From positions 62,001-126,000 of the forward strand of contig NZ_BJUW01000005.1 in the NCBI RefSeq assembly GCF_007988825.1: 64,000 nucleotides of DNA, written 5' to 3'. Source of the stretch: Microbacterium aerolatum. Lineage in GTDB: Bacteria > Actinomycetota > Actinomycetes > Actinomycetales > Microbacteriaceae. A program made the translations under genes and the position numbers. The notes beneath the pieces were generated by a model. The model was not told the origin of the DNA, did no database searches, and saw nothing but the letters and a program-made list of their open reading frames with translations. Below are positions 8,779 to 17,022 of the stretch, piece by piece. The stretch's first letter is position 1. Each line of letters begins with the position of its first letter.

Positions 8779-9042
8779 TCAGCCGGCTGCACGCTTGGCG
8801 TCGACGAACTCCGTCAGCGAGCCGACAGTCTCGAAGAGCTCCGCGCCGAACTCGTCGTCTTCGATCGTGATGTCGAAACGATCCTCGAGAGCGCCGACGA
8901 GCGCGACGACTCCGAACGAGTCCAACTCGGGCAGAGCGCCGAACAACGGCGTGTCCTGATTCAACTCCTCGGGCGTCAGCGTGAGCTCGAGTGCACCGAT
9001 CAGCACGGCACGCACGTCGTCCATGGTTGCTGTGGTGGTCAT
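8779..9042 (-). CDS. Acyl carrier protein
   Basis: An 87-residue acidic protein with the carrier signature LPELDSFGVVALVGALEDRF; Ser42 in the DSF motif (usually DSL) should carry phosphopantetheine. The ATG at 9042 is chosen because GAAAGG lies 6 nt upstream; the ATG at 9048 abuts that site, and a GTG at 9066 overlapping the decarboxylase stop is possible with a more distant GGAGGT. It sits between the PLP decarboxylase and the asparagine-synthase-like gene, so it is almost certainly a dedicated carrier for the acid activated by the ligase at 10286-11857, not the housekeeping fatty-acid ACP. Confidence 0.85.
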   Translation of the reverse strand: MTTTATMDDVRAVLIGALELTLTPEELNQDTPLFGALPELDSFGVVALVGALEDRFDITIEDDEFGAELFETVGSLTEFVDAKRAAG

Positions 9043-9062
9043 GGTCATCCTTTCGTCAGTGT

Positions 9063-10289
9063 TCACACCAGCACCTCCGCAGGTGCCGGATGCCCCAGGA
9101 AGGCGGTCGGGCTGGCGGTCAGCCCGTACGCACCCTGCTGAAATATCACGATGAGGTCGTCGATGCCCGCATCGGGCAGGGCGACATCGTCGCCGAGAAG
9201 ATCGAGCGGCGTGCACAGGCAGCCGACGACCGTCGCACCGTCGACGCCGGCGGCATCCGCGCGGTTGCCGACGACGAGCGGGTAGTTGCGCCGGATCGCT
9301 TGACCGAAGTTGCCGGATGCCGCCAGCTGATGGTGCATACCTCCGTCTACGACTAGATACGTCCGGCCCCGCGACACCTTGCGGTCCAGTACTCGCGTCA
9401 CATAGACACCGCTCTCACCGACGAGGTACCTGCCCAACTCGATCACGGGCGTCGCGTCCGGCAGACGCTGCGCCAGCGGGCCATCGATCAGCGCACGCAG
9501 TCCGTCAGCGACGGCGTCGAGGTCGAGCGGCCGGTCCTTCTCGGTGTAAGGGATGCCGAATCCGCCGCCGAGGTTCACGTAACGCGGTGGCGTACGCAGG
9601 TGCTCGGCCAGGGACGAGACCAGGTCGACGGTGCGCTCCTGCGCCTCGGCGATGATCGCCGCATTGAGATTCTGCGAGCCGGCGAACACATGAAACCCGA
9701 GGATGTCGAGACCGGCATCGCGGTATTCCTCGAGCACGGCCGGAACCTGCTCGGCGTCGATTCCGAACTGCTGCGGACCGCCCCCCATGCGCATGCCCGA
9801 TCCCTTGACGGCGAAGTCCGGGTTGACGCGTACGGCGATCCGCGGCGTGATGCCGAGGGCGTCCCCGGCCGCGATGACGCGCCCGATCTCCGTAGTCGAC
9901 TCGACCTCGATGATCACCCCCGCGGCGACCGCCTGGTGGATCTCGGCCGGAGCCTTGCCAGGACCGGCGAAACTGATCTGCTCGGGTCGGATCGTCGTGT
10001 CGAGCGCCGCCTGCATCTCCAGTGCCGACGCGACGTCGATGCGATCGACGCGCTTTGACAGGTGCTGGACCACCGCCGGCATCGGGTTCGCCTTCATGGC
10101 GTAGCTCAGCTCGACGCGCTCCGGTAGAGCGGCGCGAAGCCTGTCGATCCGTCCGTCGAGCAACGAACGGTCGTAGGCGAAGAACGGCGTGGAGCCGACT
10201 CGCGCAGCCAGTCTGGACAGCGGCATCCCGCCCACGCGCAGCTCACCGTCGACGGTGCCGAACATGGCGACGTGCTCGTCGGGCGTCAT
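9063..10289 (-). CDS. Fold-type III PLP decarboxylase (DAP/Orn decarboxylase-like)
   Basis: A 408-residue alanine-racemase-fold decarboxylase. PLP Lys66 lies in LSYAMKANP, His200 in FHVFAGSQN, the phosphate-binding glycines at 241-245 (GGGFG), the Arg of ELGRYLVGESG near 287, and catalytic Cys359 in GCLCTPLDLL, followed by GAYG. Housekeeping LysA usually has a CESGD-type motif, so CTPLD and the setting point to a specialised enzyme. The nearest known group by my reading is the exosortase-A-associated decarboxylases; BtrK of butirosin biosynthesis is a mechanistic precedent acting on an ACP-bound amino acid. The ATG at 10289 overlaps the ligase stop. The substrate (diaminopimelate, lysine, glutamate or an aminoacyl-ACP) is not determined. 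Confidence 0.8.
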   Translation of the reverse strand: MTPDEHVAMFGTVDGELRVGGMPLSRLAARVGSTPFFAYDRSLLDGRIDRLRAALPERVELSYAMKANPMPAVVQHLSKRVDRIDVASALEMQAALDTTIRPEQISFAGPGKAPAEIHQAVAAGVIIEVESTTEIGRVIAAGDALGITPRIAVRVNPDFAVKGSGMRMGGGPQQFGIDAEQVPAVLEEYRDAGLDILGFHVFAGSQNLNAAIIAEAQERTVDLVSSLAEHLRTPPRYVNLGGGFGIPYTEKDRPLDLDAVADGLRALIDGPLAQRLPDATPVIELGRYLVGESGVYVTRVLDRKVSRGRTYLVVDGGMHHQLAASGNFGQAIRRNYPLVVGNRADAAGVDGATVVGCLCTPLDLLGDDVALPDAGIDDLIVIFQQGAYGLTASPTAFLGHPAPAEVLV

Positions 10290-11857
10290 GCGTTCACCTG
10301 TGCCTTCATGAGGTTGCGGTCGAACTTTCCGTTGGGCGATCTCGGTAGCTCGTCGCGTGTCTGGATCTGCGCCGGCACCATGTAAAGCGGCAGCGTGCGC
10401 CGCAGTGCCGTCCGCAGGGCGGCGACGTCAAGGCCACCGTCCTTCCCCGATACGACGAGCACGATCCGGTGCCCGATACCGGGCTCCTCGATCCCCAGTG
10501 CCACCGCGTCGCGCACCATGCCGGTGCCGTAGGCGGCCTCCTCGATCTCGGTGGGGCTGACCCGGTACCCGGAGGTCTTGATCATGTCGTCCGTCCTGCC
10601 GACGAAGTAGAGAAAGCCGTCCTCGTCGGCCCTGACCATGTCACCTGACCAGACCGCCATCTCCGGTGCGCGCCAGGGTTGATCGGGATGAGACAGCGGA
10701 CGGTACCGCTCGGCGGTCCGCTCCGGATCGTTCCAGTACCCGAGTGCCACCAGGGCGCCGCGGTGTACGAGCTCGCCCTCCTCCCCTGAAGCGCAGCGCG
10801 TGCCGTCAGGACGCAGGACGAGGATTTCGGCGTTCGGGATGGCCTTTCCGATCGAATCAGGGCGACGGTCGATCTCGGCCGGGTCCAGATACGTCGAGCG
10901 GAACGCCTCGGTGAGTCCGTACATGAGGAAGGGCTCAGCGGAGGTGAAGACCTCGCGCAGCCGGGCGAGTACCGTCCGCGGCATCCGCCCGCCGGTGTTG
11001 GCCCAGTAGCGCAGGTGGTTCGCGACCTCGACGGGCCACGTCGCGTCGGCGATCTGCATCCACAACGGGGGAACACCGGTGATACCGGTGACGCCGTGCC
11101 GAGCGCACAACTTCGGCACGTCCTGCGGCAGCAGGTAGTTCATCAGTACACAGTGCGCACCGACGGCGAACGCCGTCGTCACCTGACTGAGACCGGCGTC
11201 GAAGCTCAACGGCAGGACGCTGAGGATCACATCGTCGGGCGTATTGCCGAGGTAGCTGCTGACGCTCTCCGCGCCGACGATCAGGTTGCGCTGGCTGAGA
11301 ACGACACCCTTGGGGCGTCCTGTGCTCCCCGAGGTGTAAAGGATCGCCGCGGGGTCGATGTCGATCGTCGGCGGGGCCGACGGATCAAGCTGAGTCGTCG
11401 GCGTCATCGTGGGCCACGGGTGGACGAAGATGCCGTCGCCGATCATGCCGGAGTCCTCAGCACCGATGACGATCACGTCCACCACGGCGCTGCCAGCGAG
11501 TGCATCGGTGAGGCGGTCGAGCCGGTCCGCCGAAGTCACGAGAACCCGCGCTCCGCTGTCGCGGAGGATGTGGTCGACCTGGAGCGATTTGAGCACATGG
11601 TTGATCGGCACGAAGACGCCGCCGGCGAGGGATGCCGCAAACATGCTCGTCACCGATTCAACGCGCTTCTCGAGGTAGATCGCGACCCGATCGCCGCGGC
11701 TCAGCCCCAGTGCCGAGAGTCGCTCGGCGACCGTGCGGACCTCGTTCCAGAGCTGACCGTATCCGACCGTCGCGTCGCCATACGTCAGCGCGGGCGCGTC
11801 CGCTCGAAGCGCGGCGTTCTGACCGAGCAGGTCGTGGATGTGCATGCGAATGGTCAT
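10286..11857 (-). CDS. Acyl-AMP ligase (AMP-binding), carrier-loading
   Basis: A 523-residue ANL superfamily enzyme. The P-loop-like motif YTSGSTGRPKG is at residues 174-184, GLTEAFRSTY lies in the active site, the hinge region includes DMIKTSGYRVSP, and the catalytic lysine is K511 in SPNGKFDRN. It should adenylate a carboxylic acid with ATP and pass it to a phosphopantetheine thiol, here most plausibly the ACP at 8779-9042. The start at 11857 overlaps the upstream glycosyltransferase stop (ATGA); an internal ATG at 11845 is possible. By overall pattern it matches the exosortase-A-associated acyl-CoA ligase group. Confidence 0.82.
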   Translation of the reverse strand: MTIRMHIHDLLGQNAALRADAPALTYGDATVGYGQLWNEVRTVAERLSALGLSRGDRVAIYLEKRVESVTSMFAASLAGGVFVPINHVLKSLQVDHILRDSGARVLVTSADRLDRLTDALAGSAVVDVIVIGAEDSGMIGDGIFVHPWPTMTPTTQLDPSAPPTIDIDPAAILYTSGSTGRPKGVVLSQRNLIVGAESVSSYLGNTPDDVILSVLPLSFDAGLSQVTTAFAVGAHCVLMNYLLPQDVPKLCARHGVTGITGVPPLWMQIADATWPVEVANHLRYWANTGGRMPRTVLARLREVFTSAEPFLMYGLTEAFRSTYLDPAEIDRRPDSIGKAIPNAEILVLRPDGTRCASGEEGELVHRGALVALGYWNDPERTAERYRPLSHPDQPWRAPEMAVWSGDMVRADEDGFLYFVGRTDDMIKTSGYRVSPTEIEEAAYGTGMVRDAVALGIEEPGIGHRIVLVVSGKDGGLDVAALRTALRRTLPLYMVPAQIQTRDELPRSPNGKFDRNLMKAQVNA

Positions 11858-13191
11858 GACGCCCGCCGCTCCCGCAGGAAGCGATCGAACTCGTCCGCAT
11901 CGCCGAGGTCGACGTAGCGCCTGCCCTGCGCGTCCTCGACCGGGTTCTCGCCGTCAACGGGCACGGCGGGCCCTGGACGCGAGAAGCCGGACACCTCGTC
12001 GTACACCGCCACGTACGCCTCTGCCTGCGGGCGCCAGTCGAGCTCTGTCGAAACGCGCTCTCGCCCCTGCCGGCCGAGCCGGACGCGCAGTTCGGGGTCG
12101 TCGATGAGCTTCTCGACGGCATCCGCGAACGCCTGGATGTCGCCGGACGGCGCGTACAGCAGACAATCGCCGCCCGAGACGCGCGTCTCGACGAGGTCGA
12201 ACGACACTGCCGGCAGGCCGTAGGCCATGTACTCCATGGTCTTGTTCATGGTCGACAGGTCGTTCAGCGGCGTCTTCAGGTCGGGACACAACCCGATATC
12301 GGCGCGGCTGAGGTACTCCGCGATCGCGACGCGGTCGACGCGTCCGGTGAACGTGACATGGTCGTCAAGCCCGAGTCGGGTCGACTGCGTCTTGAGATCT
12401 TCGAGGCAGTCTCCGAACCCGAGCAGCGTCGCAGTGACGTTCGTCCGGCCGCGCCGATGGACGAGCTCGTCCATGACGAGAAGCACCTGGTCGACACCGT
12501 CCTGCGGCCCCATGATGCCAAGATACGCGAGGTCGATGCCTTCAGCCGGGCGCGGGTGCGCCGGGTGGATCGGTCGCATCCTGCGAGTGTCCGGTCCGCT
12601 GCGGACGACCGTCACATGCCCGGGGCGTCGCCCGCCACGGCGCATCGCGATCGCACGGTACGACTCGTTCGTCGAGATCACGCGCTCCGCAGTGCGGAAC
12701 GAGCGCCGCTCGAGCCATCTGAGGGCTCGGAACTGCAGTCTCTGCGCGATCCCGGTCGGCTGGCCGAAGCGCGAGATGAACAGCTCAGGGTTGAGGTCGT
12801 GGTGATCGAACACGAACTTCACCCCGCGGACGCGCCAGAGCAGCGCGAGCAGCCAGTAGGTGTCCGGCGGATTGCACGCCTGGATAATGTCGAACGGCCG
12901 CCGCCGCCACACCATCAGCGACAGCCACGCGGTGCGCACCCAGCTGTACGCGAACTCCCACGCGAACCCGAGGAAACCCTCGGCCTCGGCGGCAGGCGCG
13001 TACTTGAAGATGTCGACGCCGTCGATAGTCTGGCGAGCAGGATCACCCGGCCCTTTGGGACAGATGACGCTGACTCGATACCCCCTCGCGATGAGCGCCT
13101 GGCACTCCAGCCACACCCGGCGATCCAGCGGAACCGGCAGGTTCTGCACGATGATCATCACGTGCGGTGCGCGTGTGTTCTCCCTCTTCAT
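11854..13191 (-). CDS. GT4 family glycosyltransferase
   Basis: A 445-residue GT-B transferase opening with HVMIIVQNLPVPLDRRVW, a sequence typical of the GT4 subgroup found in EPS loci. FDHHDLNPELF, the donor-site segment NKTMEYMAYGLPAVSFD and a C-terminal helix complete the fold. The ATG at 13191 has a strong GGGGGAG ribosome site just upstream. The start lies inside the 3' end of the preceding open frame by 149 nt, an unusually long overlap discussed under the tandem glycosyltransferase. The acidic tail of about 50 residues after the catalytic domain is extra. The donor sugar is unknown. Confidence 0.83.
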   Translation of the reverse strand: MKRENTRAPHVMIIVQNLPVPLDRRVWLECQALIARGYRVSVICPKGPGDPARQTIDGVDIFKYAPAAEAEGFLGFAWEFAYSWVRTAWLSLMVWRRRPFDIIQACNPPDTYWLLALLWRVRGVKFVFDHHDLNPELFISRFGQPTGIAQRLQFRALRWLERRSFRTAERVISTNESYRAIAMRRGGRRPGHVTVVRSGPDTRRMRPIHPAHPRPAEGIDLAYLGIMGPQDGVDQVLLVMDELVHRRGRTNVTATLLGFGDCLEDLKTQSTRLGLDDHVTFTGRVDRVAIAEYLSRADIGLCPDLKTPLNDLSTMNKTMEYMAYGLPAVSFDLVETRVSGGDCLLYAPSGDIQAFADAVEKLIDDPELRVRLGRQGRERVSTELDWRPQAEAYVAVYDEVSGFSRPGPAVPVDGENPVEDAQGRRYVDLGDADEFDRFLRERRAS

Positions 13192-15568
13192 GTCTCCCCC
13201 TCATCCCGAGCCACATCTGAAGCTCGATCGCTCTTGCATCCCAGCCGTGTACGCCGGCTGCGCGTCTGATCTCCGCACTGTCTATCGGCGCCCTGGCGAC
13301 CCTCGCGGCGAGCGCCGCGAACTCCCCCGGCGTCCTCGCCGTCTGCACCCAGCGCTCGTCCAGCCCCTCCGGCGAGGCGACCTCCGTGGTCACCACCGGC
13401 ACACCGGCTGCGAGGTACTCCACCGTCTTCAGCGGGAAGCTGCGCCGGTTGAAGACGGTGTCGCGGTAGGGCGTGAGCCCGACGTCCATCGCCCGCAGGT
13501 AGGGCGGGAGCTGATCCGGCGGAAGCTGGTCGATCCATCGCACGCCGGGGTCGGCGATCAGGTCGTCGAATGCCTCGTCGTCCGCCTGCGAGGTGAACCA
13601 GCGCGGCCCGACCAGCAACAGGCTCAGCCCTTCGTCGCGCACCGCGCGCAGGTAGTCCAGGTCGGTGCGCGCGTTGAACTGCCCGACCACACCGGCGATC
13701 GGTCGGGCGAGACCCACCGTCGCCGGCTCGATGTCGTCGATGCCGTCGTATCGTCCGAGCTCGGCGCCATTGGGGAGCCAGCGCGACCGCTCGGTTCCAC
13801 GTTGGAGATGTCGCCCCAGCTCTCGGGTCACCGACATCACCAGATCAGCCCGGTGCAGATTGCGCTCGCGCGAGGTGCTCAGATAGCGCCGGCTCACTCC
13901 CCAGATTCCGGCGGCTTCTACGTAGTCATCGGTCGCGTAGTACACCCGCATGCCCGGCAGGCCGTCGACCAGATCGAGCATGGGCGCCGTCGTCGAGGCG
14001 ATCACCGCACGTGGAGCCAACCCGGCGCCGGCCAGATAACGGCGTGCTGCCGCGGCGCGCCGCCGGTTGGCGAGGCCCCGCAGCAAGGGCCGCTGGACCC
14101 CCGCGAATGTGCTCGCTCGCAGACGGACGATGTTCGGGTGCGGCTGGGTCACCGCCGGGACCGCCCGATCGCGGGCGCGCAGGATCGAGTGCGGCGTGTC
14201 CACCCAGACGATCAGATGCCGCTCGGCGATCTCCATCGCGAGATGACGGTCCGTTCCGGCGAGCGTGTCCCATCCGACCCCTGGAAACCAGAGGATCGGG
14301 CCGTCCGGCGTCGTGGTCGCAGTCGGGCGGGCCGCAGACCGCACCGCGGCAACGGGTTCGGCGTTGAAGTCGTCCGTGCGCTGTGTGCCTCGCAGCCGAT
14401 CGATGCGCTGACGCACGTGATATGTCGCGAGCCCGCAGAACGATCGCACGGCCTCCGCCACCTGCCGCTTCTGCTCGCCGCGCCGCGCATGGGCGTCGCG
14501 ATAGATCGCGAGCTGGCGCCGCGCCGCGCGCTCGAGCGAGAACGCCTCGACCACCTGCCGGCCGAAGACACCGCGCTCTGCCCGCAACCGCGGGTCGGAC
14601 AGCAGCGGTGCGAGCTCGGCCGTCAGACTGCGCAGCCCGGAGTCCCTGCCCTCACCCACGCCGTACCAGCCCTGCCATCGGAATTCATCAGCGGTCTCTT
14701 CGCTCAGCGTGCGGAAGTAGCCCAGCTCGCCCTGCACGACCAGCGGCTTCGCGAACGCGAGCGCGCGCAGAGCCGACCCGCCCATGCCGAGCATGACGTC
14801 GGCAGCGGCGTACGCGGCACGAGGGTCGTCGAGCTGACCGGTGAAGACGACGGCTCGTCGCCCCAGCAGATCGTTCACGCGTGCCGCGGCGGTTTCCATG
14901 GCCGGCCGGGCCTTGCCGTCGCCGACGATGACGAGCTGGAACGGCGTGGTGCTGTCGAGCTCCGCTGCCGCCTCGATCGCGGTGAAGATGCCCTCCGACT
15001 TCAGCTCGGGGACGAGGCGGCTGACGACGACGACGACAGGGAGCTCGCCCGGACCCCAGGTCGCGCGGAACTCCGAGACGGCAGCATCCGAGACAGCCCC
15101 GTTGTGATCTAGATCGACCGGCGGTTCGATCAGGTGAACGCGGCTGCGCCCCTTCACCTGCTCGACGGCCGAGATCTGCTGCGTCCCGACGATCAGCGGC
15201 ATCGATCGCGGCAGGAACGGCGCGATCGCCATGGACATCACGGTGCACACCGCCGCGACATCCGTCTCGCTCTCGACGGCGAGCGCCGCCTCCAGCCCCG
15301 GAGGCCACTCGTATCCGTGCACGATGTCGATCTCACGCTCGCGGATCAGCCGCTGCAGGTCGCGCGCGATGCGCAGCGACGGCCGACGCCCAGGGTCCGG
15401 CGACTCGATGAACTCCAGCCCGAGCTCCTCGACCCGCGCGCACAGCGTCCCCCGGCGCCCGTAGACGATGCACTCGTGGCCGAGCTTCGTCACCGCGGCG
15501 GCGAGTTCGATCGCGTTCGTCTGGCTTCCGCCCATGTTCAGGTCGTGGGGGTAGACGAGAATTCTCAT
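13043..15568 (-). CDS. Tandem two-domain glycosyltransferase (GT4-GT4 fusion)
   Basis: An 841-residue protein with two GT-B units. Residues 1-360 start MRILVYPHDLNMGGSQTNAI and contain a donor domain (VVVVSRLVPELKSEGIF). After a linker, residues 423-790 form a second transferase (GPILWFPGVGWDTLAGTDRH, VYYATDDYVEAAGIWG, FPLKTVEYLAAGVPVV). Each may add one sugar, so one polypeptide could catalyse two consecutive steps. The ATG at 15568 overlaps the flippase stop. Recognisable sequence ends near residue 790 (VHGWDARAIELQMWL). The last 50 residues, low-complexity and Arg/His-rich, read through the start of the next gene, so the natural C-terminus may be earlier and a 3' frameshift is possible. 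Confidence 0.8.
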   Translation of the reverse strand: MRILVYPHDLNMGGSQTNAIELAAAVTKLGHECIVYGRRGTLCARVEELGLEFIESPDPGRRPSLRIARDLQRLIREREIDIVHGYEWPPGLEAALAVESETDVAAVCTVMSMAIAPFLPRSMPLIVGTQQISAVEQVKGRSRVHLIEPPVDLDHNGAVSDAAVSEFRATWGPGELPVVVVVSRLVPELKSEGIFTAIEAAAELDSTTPFQLVIVGDGKARPAMETAAARVNDLLGRRAVVFTGQLDDPRAAYAAADVMLGMGGSALRALAFAKPLVVQGELGYFRTLSEETADEFRWQGWYGVGEGRDSGLRSLTAELAPLLSDPRLRAERGVFGRQVVEAFSLERAARRQLAIYRDAHARRGEQKRQVAEAVRSFCGLATYHVRQRIDRLRGTQRTDDFNAEPVAAVRSAARPTATTTPDGPILWFPGVGWDTLAGTDRHLAMEIAERHLIVWVDTPHSILRARDRAVPAVTQPHPNIVRLRASTFAGVQRPLLRGLANRRRAAAARRYLAGAGLAPRAVIASTTAPMLDLVDGLPGMRVYYATDDYVEAAGIWGVSRRYLSTSRERNLHRADLVMSVTRELGRHLQRGTERSRWLPNGAELGRYDGIDDIEPATVGLARPIAGVVGQFNARTDLDYLRAVRDEGLSLLLVGPRWFTSQADDEAFDDLIADPGVRWIDQLPPDQLPPYLRAMDVGLTPYRDTVFNRRSFPLKTVEYLAAGVPVVTTEVASPEGLDERWVQTARTPGEFAALAARVARAPIDSAEIRRAAGVHGWDARAIELQMWLGMRGRHEEGEHTRTARDDHRAEPAGSAGSPGVAGVPGAHREGVSSQRHLSQRAG

Positions 15569-17022
15569 GCTGTGGCCCCTCCCCGCGCTGCGGTGCGCAG
15601 AATTCGCAGATCGCCGCGGTGCCGCAGGCACAGCAGACCGGCCACGAGCATTGCGAAGAGGCCGGCCGCCGCCGCGGCCAGGAATGGGGCTCCGAGGGTG
15701 CGGCTCAGCATCCAGCCGACCCCCCAGGTGAGAAGGCTGCCGAAGAGCGGCAGCGCGACTGCGGCCATGACGGCGCGCGCTCGGATGCCGATGCGCGCGA
15801 GGCTCGTGAGATACAGCGGAGCGGCGATCACTGCGGCGACCCCGAACTGCACGGCGGCGACGCCGCCGACCCCGTACGGTTCTGCGACGAGCAGCATGAG
15901 CGGGAGGGCTGCCACGAACGTGGCTGCCTGGATGATCAGCACTGTGCTCGACCGTCCGGCGACCACGAGGTAGTCGTACGACAGCTCGAACCAGATCTTG
16001 AGCGCCGCCAGGGCGGCGAGCCACAGCAGCGGCTCGGCGGCCGACAGCCAGGCCGCCCCGTACACGAACGCCACGATGGGGTCTGCGGCACCACTGAGCG
16101 CGAGGCATGCCGGAATCGCGACGCACGAGAGCAGCGCGAGGATGCGAGCGAAGTTCTTCGGCATCCGCTCAGGCTCGGTCTTCATCGCCGAGAACGCCGC
16201 GGGAGCGACCGCACGCAGCGGCAGCGAGAAGATCGACACCGGCCAGGTGGCGAGGTTGAACGCGAGTACATAGAACCCCAGCGCCTGAGCTCCGAGGACC
16301 GATCCGACCACCATCTGGTCCGCGTACCCGGAGGCGAAGACGATGATGCTGGCTGCGGCGAGCGGCAGCCCGAACTTGAAGAGCCGCCGTGCGATCGCCG
16401 GATCCCACCCGAAGCGGTACGGCACAGGCGCCCAGCGCAGGATCATGACGGCGAAGACGATGCTCGCGATCAGCCGGCCGATCGCGAGGCTCATCGCACC
16501 CCATCCGAAGAGGACGAACAGCAGTGACAGCCCGGCCCCCAGCCAGGTGTTGGCCTGATCGGCGATCGTGCGCTGCTTCTGCATGAATTCGCGCTGCATC
16601 ACGGCGGCGGAGGTGGCGACGATGCCGTTGAGCAGGATCGAGATGGCAATCACCTGCACCACGGGTGCCGCGCGCACGTCGCCGAGCATGGCGGAGATCC
16701 ACGGCGCACCGAAGAACACCGCGGCGGTGAGAATGGCGCTGTTCGCGACGGCGATCGTGTTGATGGTCGGCGCGATGACCGCCGGAGCATCGCGCCAGCG
16801 GATGACCGCCAGGCTCACGCCGAGCTCGTTGAAGCTGAGCACTGCCATCAGCGTCACTGTCGCGATGGCGAAGATTCCGAACTCCTCCGGCCCCAACATC
16901 CGCGCGAGCGCGATGCCGATGGCCAGCGTGCCGAGCCTCAGGAACAGCGTGTTCCCGAAGCTCCACCCGAACGCCCGCGACGCGCGCTGCGTCACGGACG
17001 CTTCGGTCGGCTCCGCCGTCAT
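15565..17022 (-). CDS. Wzx-like polysaccharide flippase (MVF/MOP superfamily)
   Basis: A 485-residue membrane protein with about 12-14 hydrophobic helices. It opens with SRAFGWSFGNTLFLRLGTL and has LGPEEFGIFAIATVTLMAV, both characteristic of lipopolysaccharide/teichuronic-acid flippases of the MOP superfamily. It would move the undecaprenyl-diphosphate-linked repeat unit across the membrane before the Wzy-like protein polymerises it. It is coupled by 4-bp overlaps to the aminotransferase upstream and the tandem glycosyltransferase downstream, so the translocation and assembly genes sit in one transcript with the sugar-nucleotide genes. Confidence 0.85.
   Translation of the reverse strand: MTAEPTEASVTQRASRAFGWSFGNTLFLRLGTLAIGIALARMLGPEEFGIFAIATVTLMAVLSFNELGVSLAVIRWRDAPAVIAPTINTIAVANSAILTAAVFFGAPWISAMLGDVRAAPVVQVIAISILLNGIVATSAAVMQREFMQKQRTIADQANTWLGAGLSLLFVLFGWGAMSLAIGRLIASIVFAVMILRWAPVPYRFGWDPAIARRLFKFGLPLAAASIIVFASGYADQMVVGSVLGAQALGFYVLAFNLATWPVSIFSLPLRAVAPAAFSAMKTEPERMPKNFARILALLSCVAIPACLALSGAADPIVAFVYGAAWLSAAEPLLWLAALAALKIWFELSYDYLVVAGRSSTVLIIQAATFVAALPLMLLVAEPYGVGGVAAVQFGVAAVIAAPLYLTSLARIGIRARAVMAAVALPLFGSLLTWGVGWMLSRTLGAPFLAAAAAGLFAMLVAGLLCLRHRGDLRILRTAARGGATA

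Noticed and set aside
7021..11857. Lasso-peptide gene cluster because of the asparagine-synthase-like gene
   Set aside because: No B1/B2 protease pair or short precursor peptide lies nearby; the neighbours are a carrier protein, ligase and decarboxylase.
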